Part shown: piece by piece, positions 1-6,604 of the stretch
How the letters are laid out: every line of letters begins with the position of its first letter
How positions within the stretch are numbered: the first letter of the stretch is position 1
NCBI GenBank assembly: GCA_018694455.1
Contig: JABHNP010000086.1
Coordinates: forward strand, 1 to 7,003
Direction: 5' to 3'
Length of the DNA stretch: 7,003 nt
Source: Planctomycetaceae bacterium
GTDB taxonomy: Bacteria > Planctomycetota > Planctomycetia > Pirellulales > UBA1268
Program-made: the position numbers and the translations under genes
The notes under the pieces: generated by a model
Seen by the model: only the letters and a program-made list of their open reading frames with translations
Told to the model about the DNA's origin: nothing
Databases searched by the model: none

Positions 1-1433
1 CACGGATTCGACAGGAAATGGTGTTAGGTATCGGCGGTGTCAAAGCAATCCGATCCCTTGGTATTGTTCCCGGTGTATATCACCTCAATGAAGGTCACTC
101 GGCATTCGCCACACTGGAAGCTGTACGTGGCCGCATGGAACGAGACGGGTACTCATTTGATGAATCGGTGAGTCATGTGGCGAGGCAGACTGTTTTTACA
201 ACCCACACGCCTGTACCAGCTGGTCATGACCGTTTTGATAGCGGGCTGATCGAGGAGCACCTTGGCCCAACGCGAGATGTTCTCGGTATTTCACATGATC
301 ATCTTATGTCGTTCGGACGTGTTGAAACTCACAACAATGAAGAACCATTTTGCATGACGGTGCTAGGGCTGAAATTGTCACGTCGTGCGAACGCGGTAAG
401 TGCTCTCCATGGTCATGTAAGTCGACGGATGTGGTCAGGGCTCTGGCCTTCTCGTGTCGAAGAGGAAGTGCCTATTGGGCACATAACAAATGGTGTGCAC
501 GTTCAAAGTTGGCTGTCGTGGCAGATGCTACAACTTTACAATCGCCTATTTCCAGCGGGGTGGGTCGATCGTATGGGCGAACCAGACGTGTGGCAGAAAA
601 TATACGATGTTGATCCAGGAGAGCTGTGGGAAACCCACAACGCTCTGAAAAATCTCTTGCTCCAATTTGTTCGCCGGCGAGTAACAAGGCAATGCAACCG
701 GCGAGAAGAAAGCAAGGATTCAGTTGAAGCAGCTCGAACAGTTCTTGATCCAAATGTGCTCACGATTGGATTCGCGAGGCGTTTTGCAACGTATAAAAGA
801 GCAGCACTATTTCTCTCACAGATCGATCGACTTCATGACTTAGTCACTGACAGCAGCAGGCCTATTCAGATCATCTTTGCAGGGAAAGCTCATCCTGCGG
901 ATGACCCCGGGAAGGCACTCATACAAAAGATTGCGAATCTCCGCCACGATGCGAAGGTGGCTGGAAGAATTGTCTTCATTGAAGATTATGACATTAATGT
1001 GTGCCGACATCTTATTCAGGGTGTTGATGTGTGGCTTAACAACCCGAGACGGCCCTTGGAAGCCTCTGGCACAAGTGGCCAGAAGGTTGTTCTCAACGGT
1101 GGTCTTAATTGCTCTATTTTAGATGGGTGGTGGGCCGAAGCATTTGATGGACGCAATGGATTTGCGATTGGTCGAGGAGAAACTCACGCTCAAGATAACG
1201 TCCTGGACCAGCGGGATGGAGAAGCATTGTTTGACGTCCTTGAGAACCAAGTGGTTCCGCTATTCTATGAAAGAGATGCGGATGGTCTTCCTCGTGACTG
1301 GATCAAGATGATGATGAACTCAATTTCATCATTGGCATGGAGATTCAGTGCACACCGAATGGTCATGGACTACGCCAAGAACTGTTATGTTCCTGCAGCA
1401 GGCGGCTTGTCGTGTGACATGAATCACCATTAA
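1..1433 (+). CDS. glgP: Alpha-glucan (glycogen/maltodextrin) phosphorylase, GT35, 5'-truncated by window edge
   Basis: This enzyme releases glucose-1-phosphate from the non-reducing ends of alpha-1,4-glucans using phosphate and pyridoxal phosphate, in cytosolic glycogen breakdown. The frame is already open at base 3 (RIRQEMVLGIGGV), a conserved internal family segment, so the ATG at 18 is internal and the true start lies left of the window. Visible landmarks in order are NEGHSAF, TTHTPVPAGHDRF, GLKLSRRANAVSALHG, ITNGVH, RRFATYKRA, FAGKAHPADDPGK and the PLP-site block EASGTSGQKVVLNGG, followed by LDGWWAEAF. The PLP-binding lysine by homology is codon 1083-1085. The sequence resembles the short bacterial alpha-glucan phosphorylase type (family TIGR02094, from memory) rather than the longer E. 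coli MalP/GlgP type. About 476 residues are present and the reading frame is undamaged. It ends 28 bp from the stop of the convergent FabH-like gene. The family is certain; substrate preference (glycogen or maltodextrin) is not. Confidence 0.95.
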   Translation, partial: RIRQEMVLGIGGVKAIRSLGIVPGVYHLNEGHSAFATLEAVRGRMERDGYSFDESVSHVARQTVFTTHTPVPAGHDRFDSGLIEEHLGPTRDVLGISHDHLMSFGRVETHNNEEPFCMTVLGLKLSRRANAVSALHGHVSRRMWSGLWPSRVEEEVPIGHITNGVHVQSWLSWQMLQLYNRLFPAGWVDRMGEPDVWQKIYDVDPGELWETHNALKNLLLQFVRRRVTRQCNRREESKDSVEAARTVLDPNVLTIGFARRFATYKRAALFLSQIDRLHDLVTDSSRPIQIIFAGKAHPADDPGKALIQKIANLRHDAKVAGRIVFIEDYDINVCRHLIQGVDVWLNNPRRPLEASGTSGQKVVLNGGLNCSILDGWWAEAFDGRNGFAIGRGETHAQDNVLDQRDGEALFDVLENQVVPLFYERDADGLPRDWIKMMMNSISSLAWRFSAHRMVMDYAKNCYVPAAGGLSCDMNHH

Positions 1434-1461
1434 GCCAGGCGGCATAGAGTAGGGTGAAATG

Positions 1462-2580
1462 TTAAGCTGCTTGAGTACGACGTAATTCGTGGTACGGAGT
1501 GGATTTTAAGAGTACACATCCACGAAGAACCTCTGGTTTCCCAGGGCTTCCGACGGCAGCGGTTGGGCAGGCAATAATGCCACTCAGGCGGTCCCATGTT
1601 TCTCGGAGAGCGAATGGAACCGAGCAGGCACTTACATTACCTGCTCGCTCGGTTAGTCCATTGATGAGTTCGCCACCGATGCCATACTCCTCAAGTTTCA
1701 TGCCTGTGAAGCGAACAATACCAGTGCCTGCTTGGTGGGGGACAACATAGTCGACATCAGTTCCAGAAAGATTTGAGGCCTCGAGTGCTGCCGCAACGGC
1801 AGCCGACATCTGACGCGGCGCAGTCTCTGCAATTGCCATTCCATCAAGTGTGTAAACGATACGTTTATCTGCGTGGGCAACTCCACCATTCGGTAATGGT
1901 ATCGGTACGTTTGTCCGTCTTTCAAAGTTGAAGGCAGATTTCTCGATTTTTTCTCGTCGAGCGTCTGCGTGCAGGAGTTCGAAGTGCGCTGGGTATCGTC
2001 GACTTGCGAGGGGTGCAAGAAGAGTTGCTGAGGCCATGTCACCGAAAAGTCCTGCAGTTTGGCTACAACTGTAGTCTGTGATTCGGCTGATTCGACTGGC
2101 AGCCACAACTAATAAAAACTCATTTTTTTGTAGATCGAGGCGCGAAGCCCAACGTTTTTGAATAAGACTTAGAGATCGGCTGTAACCACAACAAAACCAA
2201 TTAATTCCAAGGGTTCTCAAATGTGGCACATTAAGACGCTTTGTTAAGTGGCGGGCAGCGTGCTGCAGTCGTTCGTACCGGGCCTGTGATTGTTCGAGAA
2301 AACGATCAGCAATCATCGGTGGAAGAAAAGAGGGGGAAGCAAAAAGAATTCCCCGGCAGTCGGCTAGGTTGCATCCAGTCTCTGCCTGCAGTTTGCGAAC
2401 AACCCGGACTCCCATCGTCACTTCATCTTCTAATGAAATTGCTCGTGATTCGATGCCAGTGTGGCGGCTGAATTTTCTTGGCATGGTTTCACCGAACCAG
2501 GCATTGTTGAGTATCCAGTTCGGTCGATGTACCGAAATTGCTGAGATGCCAAGGCCACTTGCGTCTTCGTGAATGTCCAT
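1462..2580 (-). CDS. FabH-like 3-oxoacyl-ACP synthase III family protein (thiolase fold)
   Basis: This is a ketoacyl synthase III-type condensing enzyme, expected to load an acyl-CoA and condense it with an extender such as malonyl-ACP in the cytosol. Numbered from the ATG at 2580 (372 residues), it shows HTGIESRAI near residue 40, the nucleophile region NWFCCGYS with Cys130 (followed by Cys131) in the place of FabH CAGF, LFGDMASATLL near 178, VPHQAG with His282, and ERAGNVSACSVPFAL with Asn315. The Cys-His-Asn triad is therefore complete. E. coli FabH is about 317 residues; the extra length lies mainly before the cysteine and in the middle. A TTG at 2628 in the same frame would add 16 unconserved residues, so the ATG is preferred; no strong ribosome binding site marks either. 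No acpP, fabD or fabG lies beside it, so it may be a paralogue serving a special lipid or polyketide rather than the housekeeping FabH. An OleA-like role is possible but unproven. Confidence 0.85.
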   Translation of the reverse strand: MDIHEDASGLGISAISVHRPNWILNNAWFGETMPRKFSRHTGIESRAISLEDEVTMGVRVVRKLQAETGCNLADCRGILFASPSFLPPMIADRFLEQSQARYERLQHAARHLTKRLNVPHLRTLGINWFCCGYSRSLSLIQKRWASRLDLQKNEFLLVVAASRISRITDYSCSQTAGLFGDMASATLLAPLASRRYPAHFELLHADARREKIEKSAFNFERRTNVPIPLPNGGVAHADKRIVYTLDGMAIAETAPRQMSAAVAAALEASNLSGTDVDYVVPHQAGTGIVRFTGMKLEEYGIGGELINGLTERAGNVSACSVPFALRETWDRLSGIIACPTAAVGSPGKPEVLRGCVLLKSTPYHELRRTQAA

Positions 2581-2817
2581 CAAGATTTCTGTTCTGTGGT
2601 GTAATGGGGCGTAGTTGGATACTGGCAATCCAGCAGATCTGGTGCTAGTCGAAAAATGTCATCTATTTTTCAAAGAATGAAGTTTTTCACTCGCGGATCA
2701 TCGAAAACAGGTGCAATACTTCCTTTGGGGTTCTCGAATACCACCTTCGGGAATACTTCGGATTCTGCTGTGATGCAAGTTTTTCAGTAAGAAATGTGTT
2801 TTAAAGCGGGGAAATTG
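2581..2817. promoter_or_regulatory. Divergent intergenic region between the FabH-like gene and the small exported protein gene
   Basis: This spacer must hold promoters for both flanking genes, but no box close to the -35/-10 consensus is clear on either strand. On the - strand a TTGAAA lies near 2670 without a good partner. Structure that is visible: a perfect 7-bp inverted repeat at 2651-2671 (GAAAAAT, 7-nt spacer, ATTTTTC) and a short imperfect direct repeat in which GAATAC followed by TTCGG occurs twice at about 2736-2761. No tRNA or other RNA gene is recognised. Confidence 0.4.
2651..2671. repeat. Perfect AT-rich inverted repeat, 7-bp arms
   Basis: Arms GAAAAAT (2651-2657) and ATTTTTC (2665-2671) are separated by 7 nt. 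The repeat lies about 70 bp upstream of the FabH-like ATG and about 147 bp upstream of the divergent gene. It could be an operator or a small hairpin, but AT-rich repeats of this size also arise by chance. Confidence 0.35.
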
Positions 2818-3369
2818 ATGGTTCGAGTTGTATTGTTTGTGCTAGTAGCCGCGGGATTCTTCGTTACCGGCGATATTCCAACTCTCTTAACAGGCTGCCA
2901 GTGCGGTTTTTTGGCTGTTCAAAACCAAGTGCAAAGCATCGTCAGGTCGAAAAATGTGGAAGAAATATCTGGTGTCAATAATCAAGAAGAAAAGGACCAG
3001 TTCAACCACGGTTCATCTAGTCAAGGCACATCTACTGGTGTTCTGCATCGGGATCAGTTTCCACCGAATGTGACTCGTTCAGTAAATTTAAAAGAATTAG
3101 TAGCAGGTAGCCGGCTGGTTCTCTGGTTGGTGAAAAAAAACGGCGTCCACGCAACCCAATTAGATGTGCTGAACCCGGTAACCGGGGAGGTGTTAGTGAC
3201 CCCTACGGATGCTTCGGCTCAGGCTCCAAAAAGAGGCCATATTAATACGACAGCTCTACGTGAGGGCGGCGAAGTCTCGTTGCAGTACAAACAACAATCA
3301 GAGTTTAATATTAAAAGTGCCGAACCTTTAGGCGCAATCCTCGCTATTGAGAGACCACGCCTAGATTAA
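2818..3369 (+). CDS. Hypothetical exported protein, possible lipoprotein
   Basis: I do not recognise the family. From the ATG at 2818 it is 183 residues. It begins with a short basic n-region (MVR) and a strong hydrophobic stretch (VVLFVLVAAGFFV, residues 4-16), then DIPTLLTGC, where LTGC at 24-27 fits a lipobox. The Cys is farther from the hydrophobic core than usual and an Asp lies between, so lipidation is uncertain but export is likely. Residues 40-85 are polar and low in complexity. The C-terminal half (about 90-183) has alternating hydrophobic strands (SRLVLWLV, TQLDVLNPVTGEVLV, GAILAIERP) that suggest a small beta-rich domain. An in-frame ATG at 2794 adds MCFKAGKL; the later start is preferred because GGGGA lies just upstream of it and the leader becomes more typical. 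The gene stands alone and converges on rpsA with a 20-bp gap. No function is assigned. Confidence 0.65.
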   Translation: MVRVVLFVLVAAGFFVTGDIPTLLTGCQCGFLAVQNQVQSIVRSKNVEEISGVNNQEEKDQFNHGSSSQGTSTGVLHRDQFPPNVTRSVNLKELVAGSRLVLWLVKKNGVHATQLDVLNPVTGEVLVTPTDASAQAPKRGHINTTALREGGEVSLQYKQQSEFNIKSAEPLGAILAIERPRLD

Positions 3370-3389
3370 CGGTCCTCCAGCATGAAGCA

Positions 3390-5171
3390 TTAGCTGTCAC
3401 TGGATGTTTCTGCCGGGGCCGGATCTGCAGGGGCCGGATCTGCAGGGGCCGGATCTGCAGGGGCCGGATCTGCAGGGGCCGGATCTGCAGGGGCCGGATC
3501 TGCAGGGGCCGGATCTTCTGATTCAGAAACCTGCTTTTTAGACAGACCAATTTTCCGCTCTTCGATATCGACACGAAGAATTTTTACATCAATGGGATCA
3601 CCCACTTGTACTAGTTCTTCTGCATTCTCAACTTTATCGTCGGACAGTTCTGATATGTGCAAGAGTCCTTCAAGGCCATCTTCAAGGCCAACGAAGACAC
3701 CGAAATTTGTGATTTTGGTAATTGTTCCATGCACGACATCATCAACCTTGTATCGATCTGGAATATCGGCGGTCCACGGATCATCCTGCATCTGTTTCAG
3801 ACCTAATGCAATACGCCGTCGCTGTTGATCAACAGAAAGAACTTTGCACTCAATTTCCTGTCCTTTATCAACCATTTCACTAGGGTGAGTTACTTTCCTT
3901 GTCCATGACATATCCGTGACATGCAGGAGGCCATCGATCCCTTCATCAATTTCGATGAAGGCTCCATAATTTGTTAGATTTCGAACAACACCCTTTACGA
4001 TAGCTCCTGGTGGGTAGTCGGCGGCGACTTTTTCCCAAGGGTTTTGCTGTGTCTGTTTCATGCCGAGTGATATCTCTTGCTTGTCCTCATTGATAGCAAG
4101 CACAACAACCTCGACTTCATCGCCTGGTGAAACGAGTTCACTTGGGTGGCTGACTCGTTTTGTCCAGCTCATCTCACTAATATGAACAAGGCCTTCTACG
4201 CCATCTTCGAGTTTCACAAACGCACCGTAACTCATTACGTTAACAACAGCGCCTTTGCAGATCGTTTCAACAGGATATTTTTCCGCTACTTTCGCCCATG
4301 GGCTCGGCGTGCGTTGTTTCATGCCAAGTGCAATTTTTTCACGATCACGGTCAATATGAAGTACCTGCACTTCTATTTCTTGGTCAATCGAAACCATTTC
4401 ACTTGGGTGTCCAATTCGTCCCCAACTCATATCCGTAATGTGTAACAGTCCATCAATTCCTCCGAGATCGACAAAAGCACCGAAGTCAGCAATGTTCTTC
4501 ACAATGCCTCGGCGAACTTGTCCTATTTCAAGAGTTTCCATGAGTTGTTTCTTACGCTCGGAACGTTCCTGTTCGATAAGTGCCCGACGAGAAACAACAA
4601 TGTTTCGGCGAGCCTCATCGATTTTCAGCACAAGGCATTGGATCGCACGGTTGCAATAGTCACCGATGTCAGCAGGTCGCCTAATATCAACCTGGCTAGC
4701 TGGTAGAAAAACGTTAACTCCAGCTATGTCAACGAGGAGACCACCTTTGATCTTTCGAAGAACAAAGCCGGTAACAACATCATCCTCGTGAACGCTTGAC
4801 ATAACGCGGAGCCAGTCTTCAATCCGACGGGCTTTGCGTTTCGAAAGAGTTATAAGGCCTCGATGTTCATCAACAATGTTTTCTTCAATGTCTTCTAGAA
4901 GAACTTTGATTACATCGCCAACCTCGGGCGCGGCTTCGGTCTCATCCCATTCATTGCGAGGAATATGTCCCTCACTTTTATACCCAACGTCAACAAGTAC
5001 AAACTCATCATCAACTCGTAAAATCTTTCCTTCAACAACACTATTGATTGCAAGGGAGGGAGCTTGGCCCACGTCAAAATCGGCGGCGTCACTTCCACCC
5101 ATTGCCAGATCAATTTCTTGCTCGAGTTCATCTCCCAGATCAAGTTCACGGATAAGATTTCTGTTGACCAT
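3390..5171 (-). CDS. rpsA: 30S ribosomal protein S1, six S1 domains with DPAPA-repeat tail
   Basis: S1 binds mRNA on the small ribosomal subunit and helps initiation, especially on messages with weak Shine-Dalgarno sequences. The 593-residue product (E. coli S1 is 557) has six OB-fold S1 domains at about residues 45-112, 130-196, 217-286, 303-372, 390-460 and 478-546. Domains 3 to 6 carry the repeated GAFV...GLLHI(S/T)(E/D)MSW pattern; domains 1 and 2 are more divergent, as expected for the ribosome-binding half. The acidic N-terminus (residues 9-32) precedes domain 1. The tail after residue 547 is unusual: seven tandem DPAPA units (553-587), then ETSSDS. The ATG at 5171 is the natural start; the bases before it (CCCGTGAACGT) contain no clear Shine-Dalgarno sequence. 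The gene appears monocistronic, divergent from the transglutaminase-like gene and convergent with the small exported protein gene. Autoregulation is known for E. coli rpsA but cannot be shown here. Confidence 0.97.
   Translation of the reverse strand: MVNRNLIRELDLGDELEQEIDLAMGGSDAADFDVGQAPSLAINSVVEGKILRVDDEFVLVDVGYKSEGHIPRNEWDETEAAPEVGDVIKVLLEDIEENIVDEHRGLITLSKRKARRIEDWLRVMSSVHEDDVVTGFVLRKIKGGLLVDIAGVNVFLPASQVDIRRPADIGDYCNRAIQCLVLKIDEARRNIVVSRRALIEQERSERKKQLMETLEIGQVRRGIVKNIADFGAFVDLGGIDGLLHITDMSWGRIGHPSEMVSIDQEIEVQVLHIDRDREKIALGMKQRTPSPWAKVAEKYPVETICKGAVVNVMSYGAFVKLEDGVEGLVHISEMSWTKRVSHPSELVSPGDEVEVVVLAINEDKQEISLGMKQTQQNPWEKVAADYPPGAIVKGVVRNLTNYGAFIEIDEGIDGLLHVTDMSWTRKVTHPSEMVDKGQEIECKVLSVDQQRRRIALGLKQMQDDPWTADIPDRYKVDDVVHGTITKITNFGVFVGLEDGLEGLLHISELSDDKVENAEELVQVGDPIDVKILRVDIEERKIGLSKKQVSESEDPAPADPAPADPAPADPAPADPAPADPAPADPAPAETSSDS
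3415..3516. repeat. 15-bp perfect tandem repeat inside the 3' end of rpsA
   Basis: The unit GGATCTGCAGGGGCC repeats without a single mismatch for 102 bp, about 6.8 copies: six full copies at 3421-3510 plus a partial copy at each end. The unit length is a multiple of three, so copy changes keep the rpsA frame and add or remove one DPAPA unit each. Perfect identity, including third codon positions, points to recent expansion by slippage or unequal exchange. There are no spacers, so it is not a CRISPR array. Confidence 0.97.
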
Positions 5172-5281
5172 ACGTTCACGGGGTTAGAGGAATGGGTTGG
5201 ATTAACGGACTCAACGAAATTCTAATCGCCGATGATTTCAGCGGAATTTCCATTTAGGCCGAGCGGTGGAGTCTAGCAGGC

Positions 5282-5294
5282 TCAGCAATGCTGA
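5282..5294. repeat. Palindrome TCAGCA-A-TGCTGA
   Basis: Six-bp perfect arms flank a single central base. The element lies 111 bp upstream of the rpsA start and 117 bp upstream of the transglutaminase-like ATG, in the middle of the divergent spacer. Its form suits binding by a dimeric regulator; no matching known operator is recognised. Confidence 0.4.
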
Positions 5295-5321
5295 ACAATT
5301 GATGTGTATCGCGTGCGACGA

Positions 5322-5394
5322 ATAGGCAAAGACTCATTCCCCAGACTTCCCAATCGCACCCCAGTGGGCGTTTGGTGTCGGATAGGCTAAGACT
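5322..5394 (+). repeat. Spaced direct repeat ATAGGC(A/T)AAGACT
   Basis: Copies at 5322-5334 and 5382-5394 match at 12 of 13 positions and start exactly 60 bp apart. The second ends 16 bp before the ATG at 5411. Partial similarity continues a few bases upstream of each copy (5315-5320 and 5375-5380). They may be paired regulator sites or repeated promoter elements, or a small chance duplication. Confidence 0.4.
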
Positions 5395-5410
5395 TGCCGA
5401 TTGCTCCAAT

Positions 5411-6415
5411 ATGCCGCAATTTTCGCCACAAATACAAATTCTAAGAAACTTTCGTCGACGAGAACTTCTGCAAGTTCTGTCTGCAGCCTGCGGTAGCGGG
5501 CTGCTTGGTAGTCAGGTTGGTGGCCAGTTCCAAGAGGAGCCGTTGGATATTCATGCTCCCCGGTTTGGCGGCACAGGAATCCAGCGTTATCGAGTTGGCG
5601 TTCGCGTTGTCGCAGAGGGTGGTCGATGTCGTGACATTTATGCGACGTTGCCAGTGCCAAGGGATTGGCCGGAGCAACGAGTGCGAATCGTCGAAGAAGA
5701 TACTACTACTGATGTCCGTCGGCTACGTTTCCGAGATGTAAATGGTGCAGCCAGGCAAATGATTGTGGAAATCCCTGACCTTCCTGCTGGGAGGGAGGCA
5801 CGCGCAATAGTAACCTATGAATTAGAACGCTCGGCAATTTTACCACCACACACAACGAATGACCTGAAGCCACCAACTCGGTCGGATCGTGATATCAGCG
5901 TGTTTCTCCGACCGAGTCCGTATATCGAGAGTCGTCACACTTCAATTGTCCGTCTCATGCGTGAGACAACACAAGGTACAGAAGGCTGGGGAAAGGCAGA
6001 GTCGATTTATGATGTTGTGCGGCAGCGTGTTGAATACCGCAACGGAGAACTGAAAGGCGCTGCTCGTGCTCTTAAAGATGGGTGGGGAGATTGCGAAGAA
6101 CTCACTTGTTTATTTATTGCGATGGCAAGAGCAGCTGGTATTCCCGCGCGAACGGTCTGGGTTGAAGGGCACTGTTACCCGGAATTTTATCTTGTTTGTC
6201 CTGATGCCAAGGGTTATTGGTATCCGTGTCAGGCAGCGGGAGCTCGTGCTTTTGGAAGCATGCCAGATTTGCTTCCAATTTTGCAGAAGGGAGACAGCTT
6301 TCGAGATCCAGATCGTCCGGGTCGAAGCCTTCGGTATGTTTCAGAATTTATCCGTGGATCAGCCGTCGGTGGTGCGGGCTCCCCTCGTGTTGTCTGGGTT
6401 CGCGAGGGTGCTTAG
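5411..6415 (+). CDS. Transglutaminase-like (papain-fold) domain protein with Tat-type leader
   Basis: This is a probable exported protein of the bacterial transglutaminase-like superfamily, whose members include proteases, amidases and crosslinking enzymes; the substrate is unknown. From the ATG at 5411 it has 334 residues. A twin-arginine leader (FRRRELLQVLSAACGSGLLGS, residues 14-34, read as two adjoining motifs) suggests Tat export as a folded protein. Residues 55-165 look like an N-terminal beta-rich domain, as often seen before this fold. The core follows: WGDCEELTCLFIAMARAAG with Cys228 as nucleophile and GHCYPEFYL with His254. The usual third acid, in a W-x-P-x-D pattern, appears as WYPCQ, with Gln274 in the Asp position. 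The upstream in-frame TTG at 5372 would put extra residues ahead of the Tat leader, so the ATG is preferred. The gene stands alone, divergent from rpsA. The fold is well supported; the activity is not. Confidence 0.82.
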   Translation: MPQFSPQIQILRNFRRRELLQVLSAACGSGLLGSQVGGQFQEEPLDIHAPRFGGTGIQRYRVGVRVVAEGGRCRDIYATLPVPRDWPEQRVRIVEEDTTTDVRRLRFRDVNGAARQMIVEIPDLPAGREARAIVTYELERSAILPPHTTNDLKPPTRSDRDISVFLRPSPYIESRHTSIVRLMRETTQGTEGWGKAESIYDVVRQRVEYRNGELKGAARALKDGWGDCEELTCLFIAMARAAGIPARTVWVEGHCYPEFYLVCPDAKGYWYPCQAAGARAFGSMPDLLPILQKGDSFRDPDRPGRSLRYVSEFIRGSAVGGAGSPRVVWVREGA

Positions 6416-6436
6416 CAGGAATATGCGAGATATTAA

Positions 6437-6474
6437 GGTAGTTGATCTACCAGCGCAATGAAGTTCTCACTTCA
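6437..6474 (+). terminator. Candidate tandem-hairpin terminator of the transglutaminase-like gene
   Basis: Two perfect stem-loops start 22 and 44 bases after the stop codon: GGTAG-TTGAT-CTACC (6437-6451) and TGAAGT-TCTC-ACTTCA (6459-6474). Their position suits transcription termination or 3' end protection. The stems are short and no U-rich tract follows, so a classical intrinsic terminator is not established. Confidence 0.3.
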
Positions 6475-6587
6475 ATCAGGTTTGGGCCAAGACGTCGTAT
6501 CCTCAGGACGTCATTTGCTAGTTCCACTGACCGGGGGAGTGAGGCAGATTGACGAGTCGCTACAGATTTCCGCGACGAGATCATTAC

Positions 6588-6604
6588 GCCTTAGACAATA
6601 AGGC
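6588..6604. terminator. Candidate hairpin GCCTTA-GACAA-TAAGGC
   Basis: This perfect 6-bp stem with a 5-nt loop is followed on + by TTTGAT. It lies 94 bp downstream of the stop of the - strand gene at the right edge and 172 bp after the + strand gene. It could serve as a weak bidirectional terminator or be part of a larger RNA fold. Confidence 0.25.

Larger units (their letters stand above)
5172..5410. promoter_or_regulatory. Divergent control region between rpsA and the transglutaminase-like gene
   Basis: The region must drive both rpsA (-) and the + strand gene. On the - strand a TAGAAT (5224 to 5219), close to the TATAAT consensus, lies about 48 bp before the rpsA ATG, but the -35 position is poor. 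On the + strand TTGATG at 5299-5304 is a possible -35 with no convincing -10. A 13-bp palindrome lies at 5282-5294 and a near-identical 13-bp direct repeat occurs at 5322-5334 and 5382-5394. No clear Shine-Dalgarno sequence precedes either start codon. Confidence 0.45.

Noticed and set aside
18..20. ATG at 18 as the start of the glucan phosphorylase
   Set aside because: The frame is open and matches the conserved family sequence (RIRQE) upstream to the window edge, and the N-terminal third of the enzyme would be missing.
1434..1461. Terminator between the phosphorylase and the FabH-like gene
   Set aside because: The 28-bp convergent gap holds no hairpin with a T run on either strand.
2581..2628. 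TTG at 2628 as the start of the FabH-like protein
   Set aside because: The added 16 residues do not resemble the FabH N-terminus, while the ATG at 2580 begins just before the first conserved strand.
3415..3516. Possible CRISPR array
   Set aside because: The 15-bp units are contiguous with no spacers, and they lie within the coding frame of rpsA.
3344..3574. An overlapping - strand open frame encoding repeated IRPLQ units
   Set aside because: It is the rpsA tail repeat read in another frame. A repeat length divisible by three keeps every frame open, and rpsA explains the region fully.
4146..4445. Open frames opposite rpsA (for example 4146-4445 and 4834-5187 on +)
   Set aside because: They are antisense shadows of a well-conserved gene and show no recognisable protein features or their own ribosome binding sites.
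5372..5410. TTG at 5372 as the start of the transglutaminase-like protein
   Set aside because: It would place 13 extra residues ahead of an already suitable leader, uses a rare start codon, and overlaps the direct repeat in the control region.
6549..6580. Hammerhead ribozyme-like core (TTGACGAG, stem GTCGC/GCGAC, then GAGA)
   Set aside because: Two core positions that are essential in hammerheads differ (the first C of CUGANGA and the second A of GAAA), and no proper stem III with a cleavage site follows. A chance resemblance is most likely.
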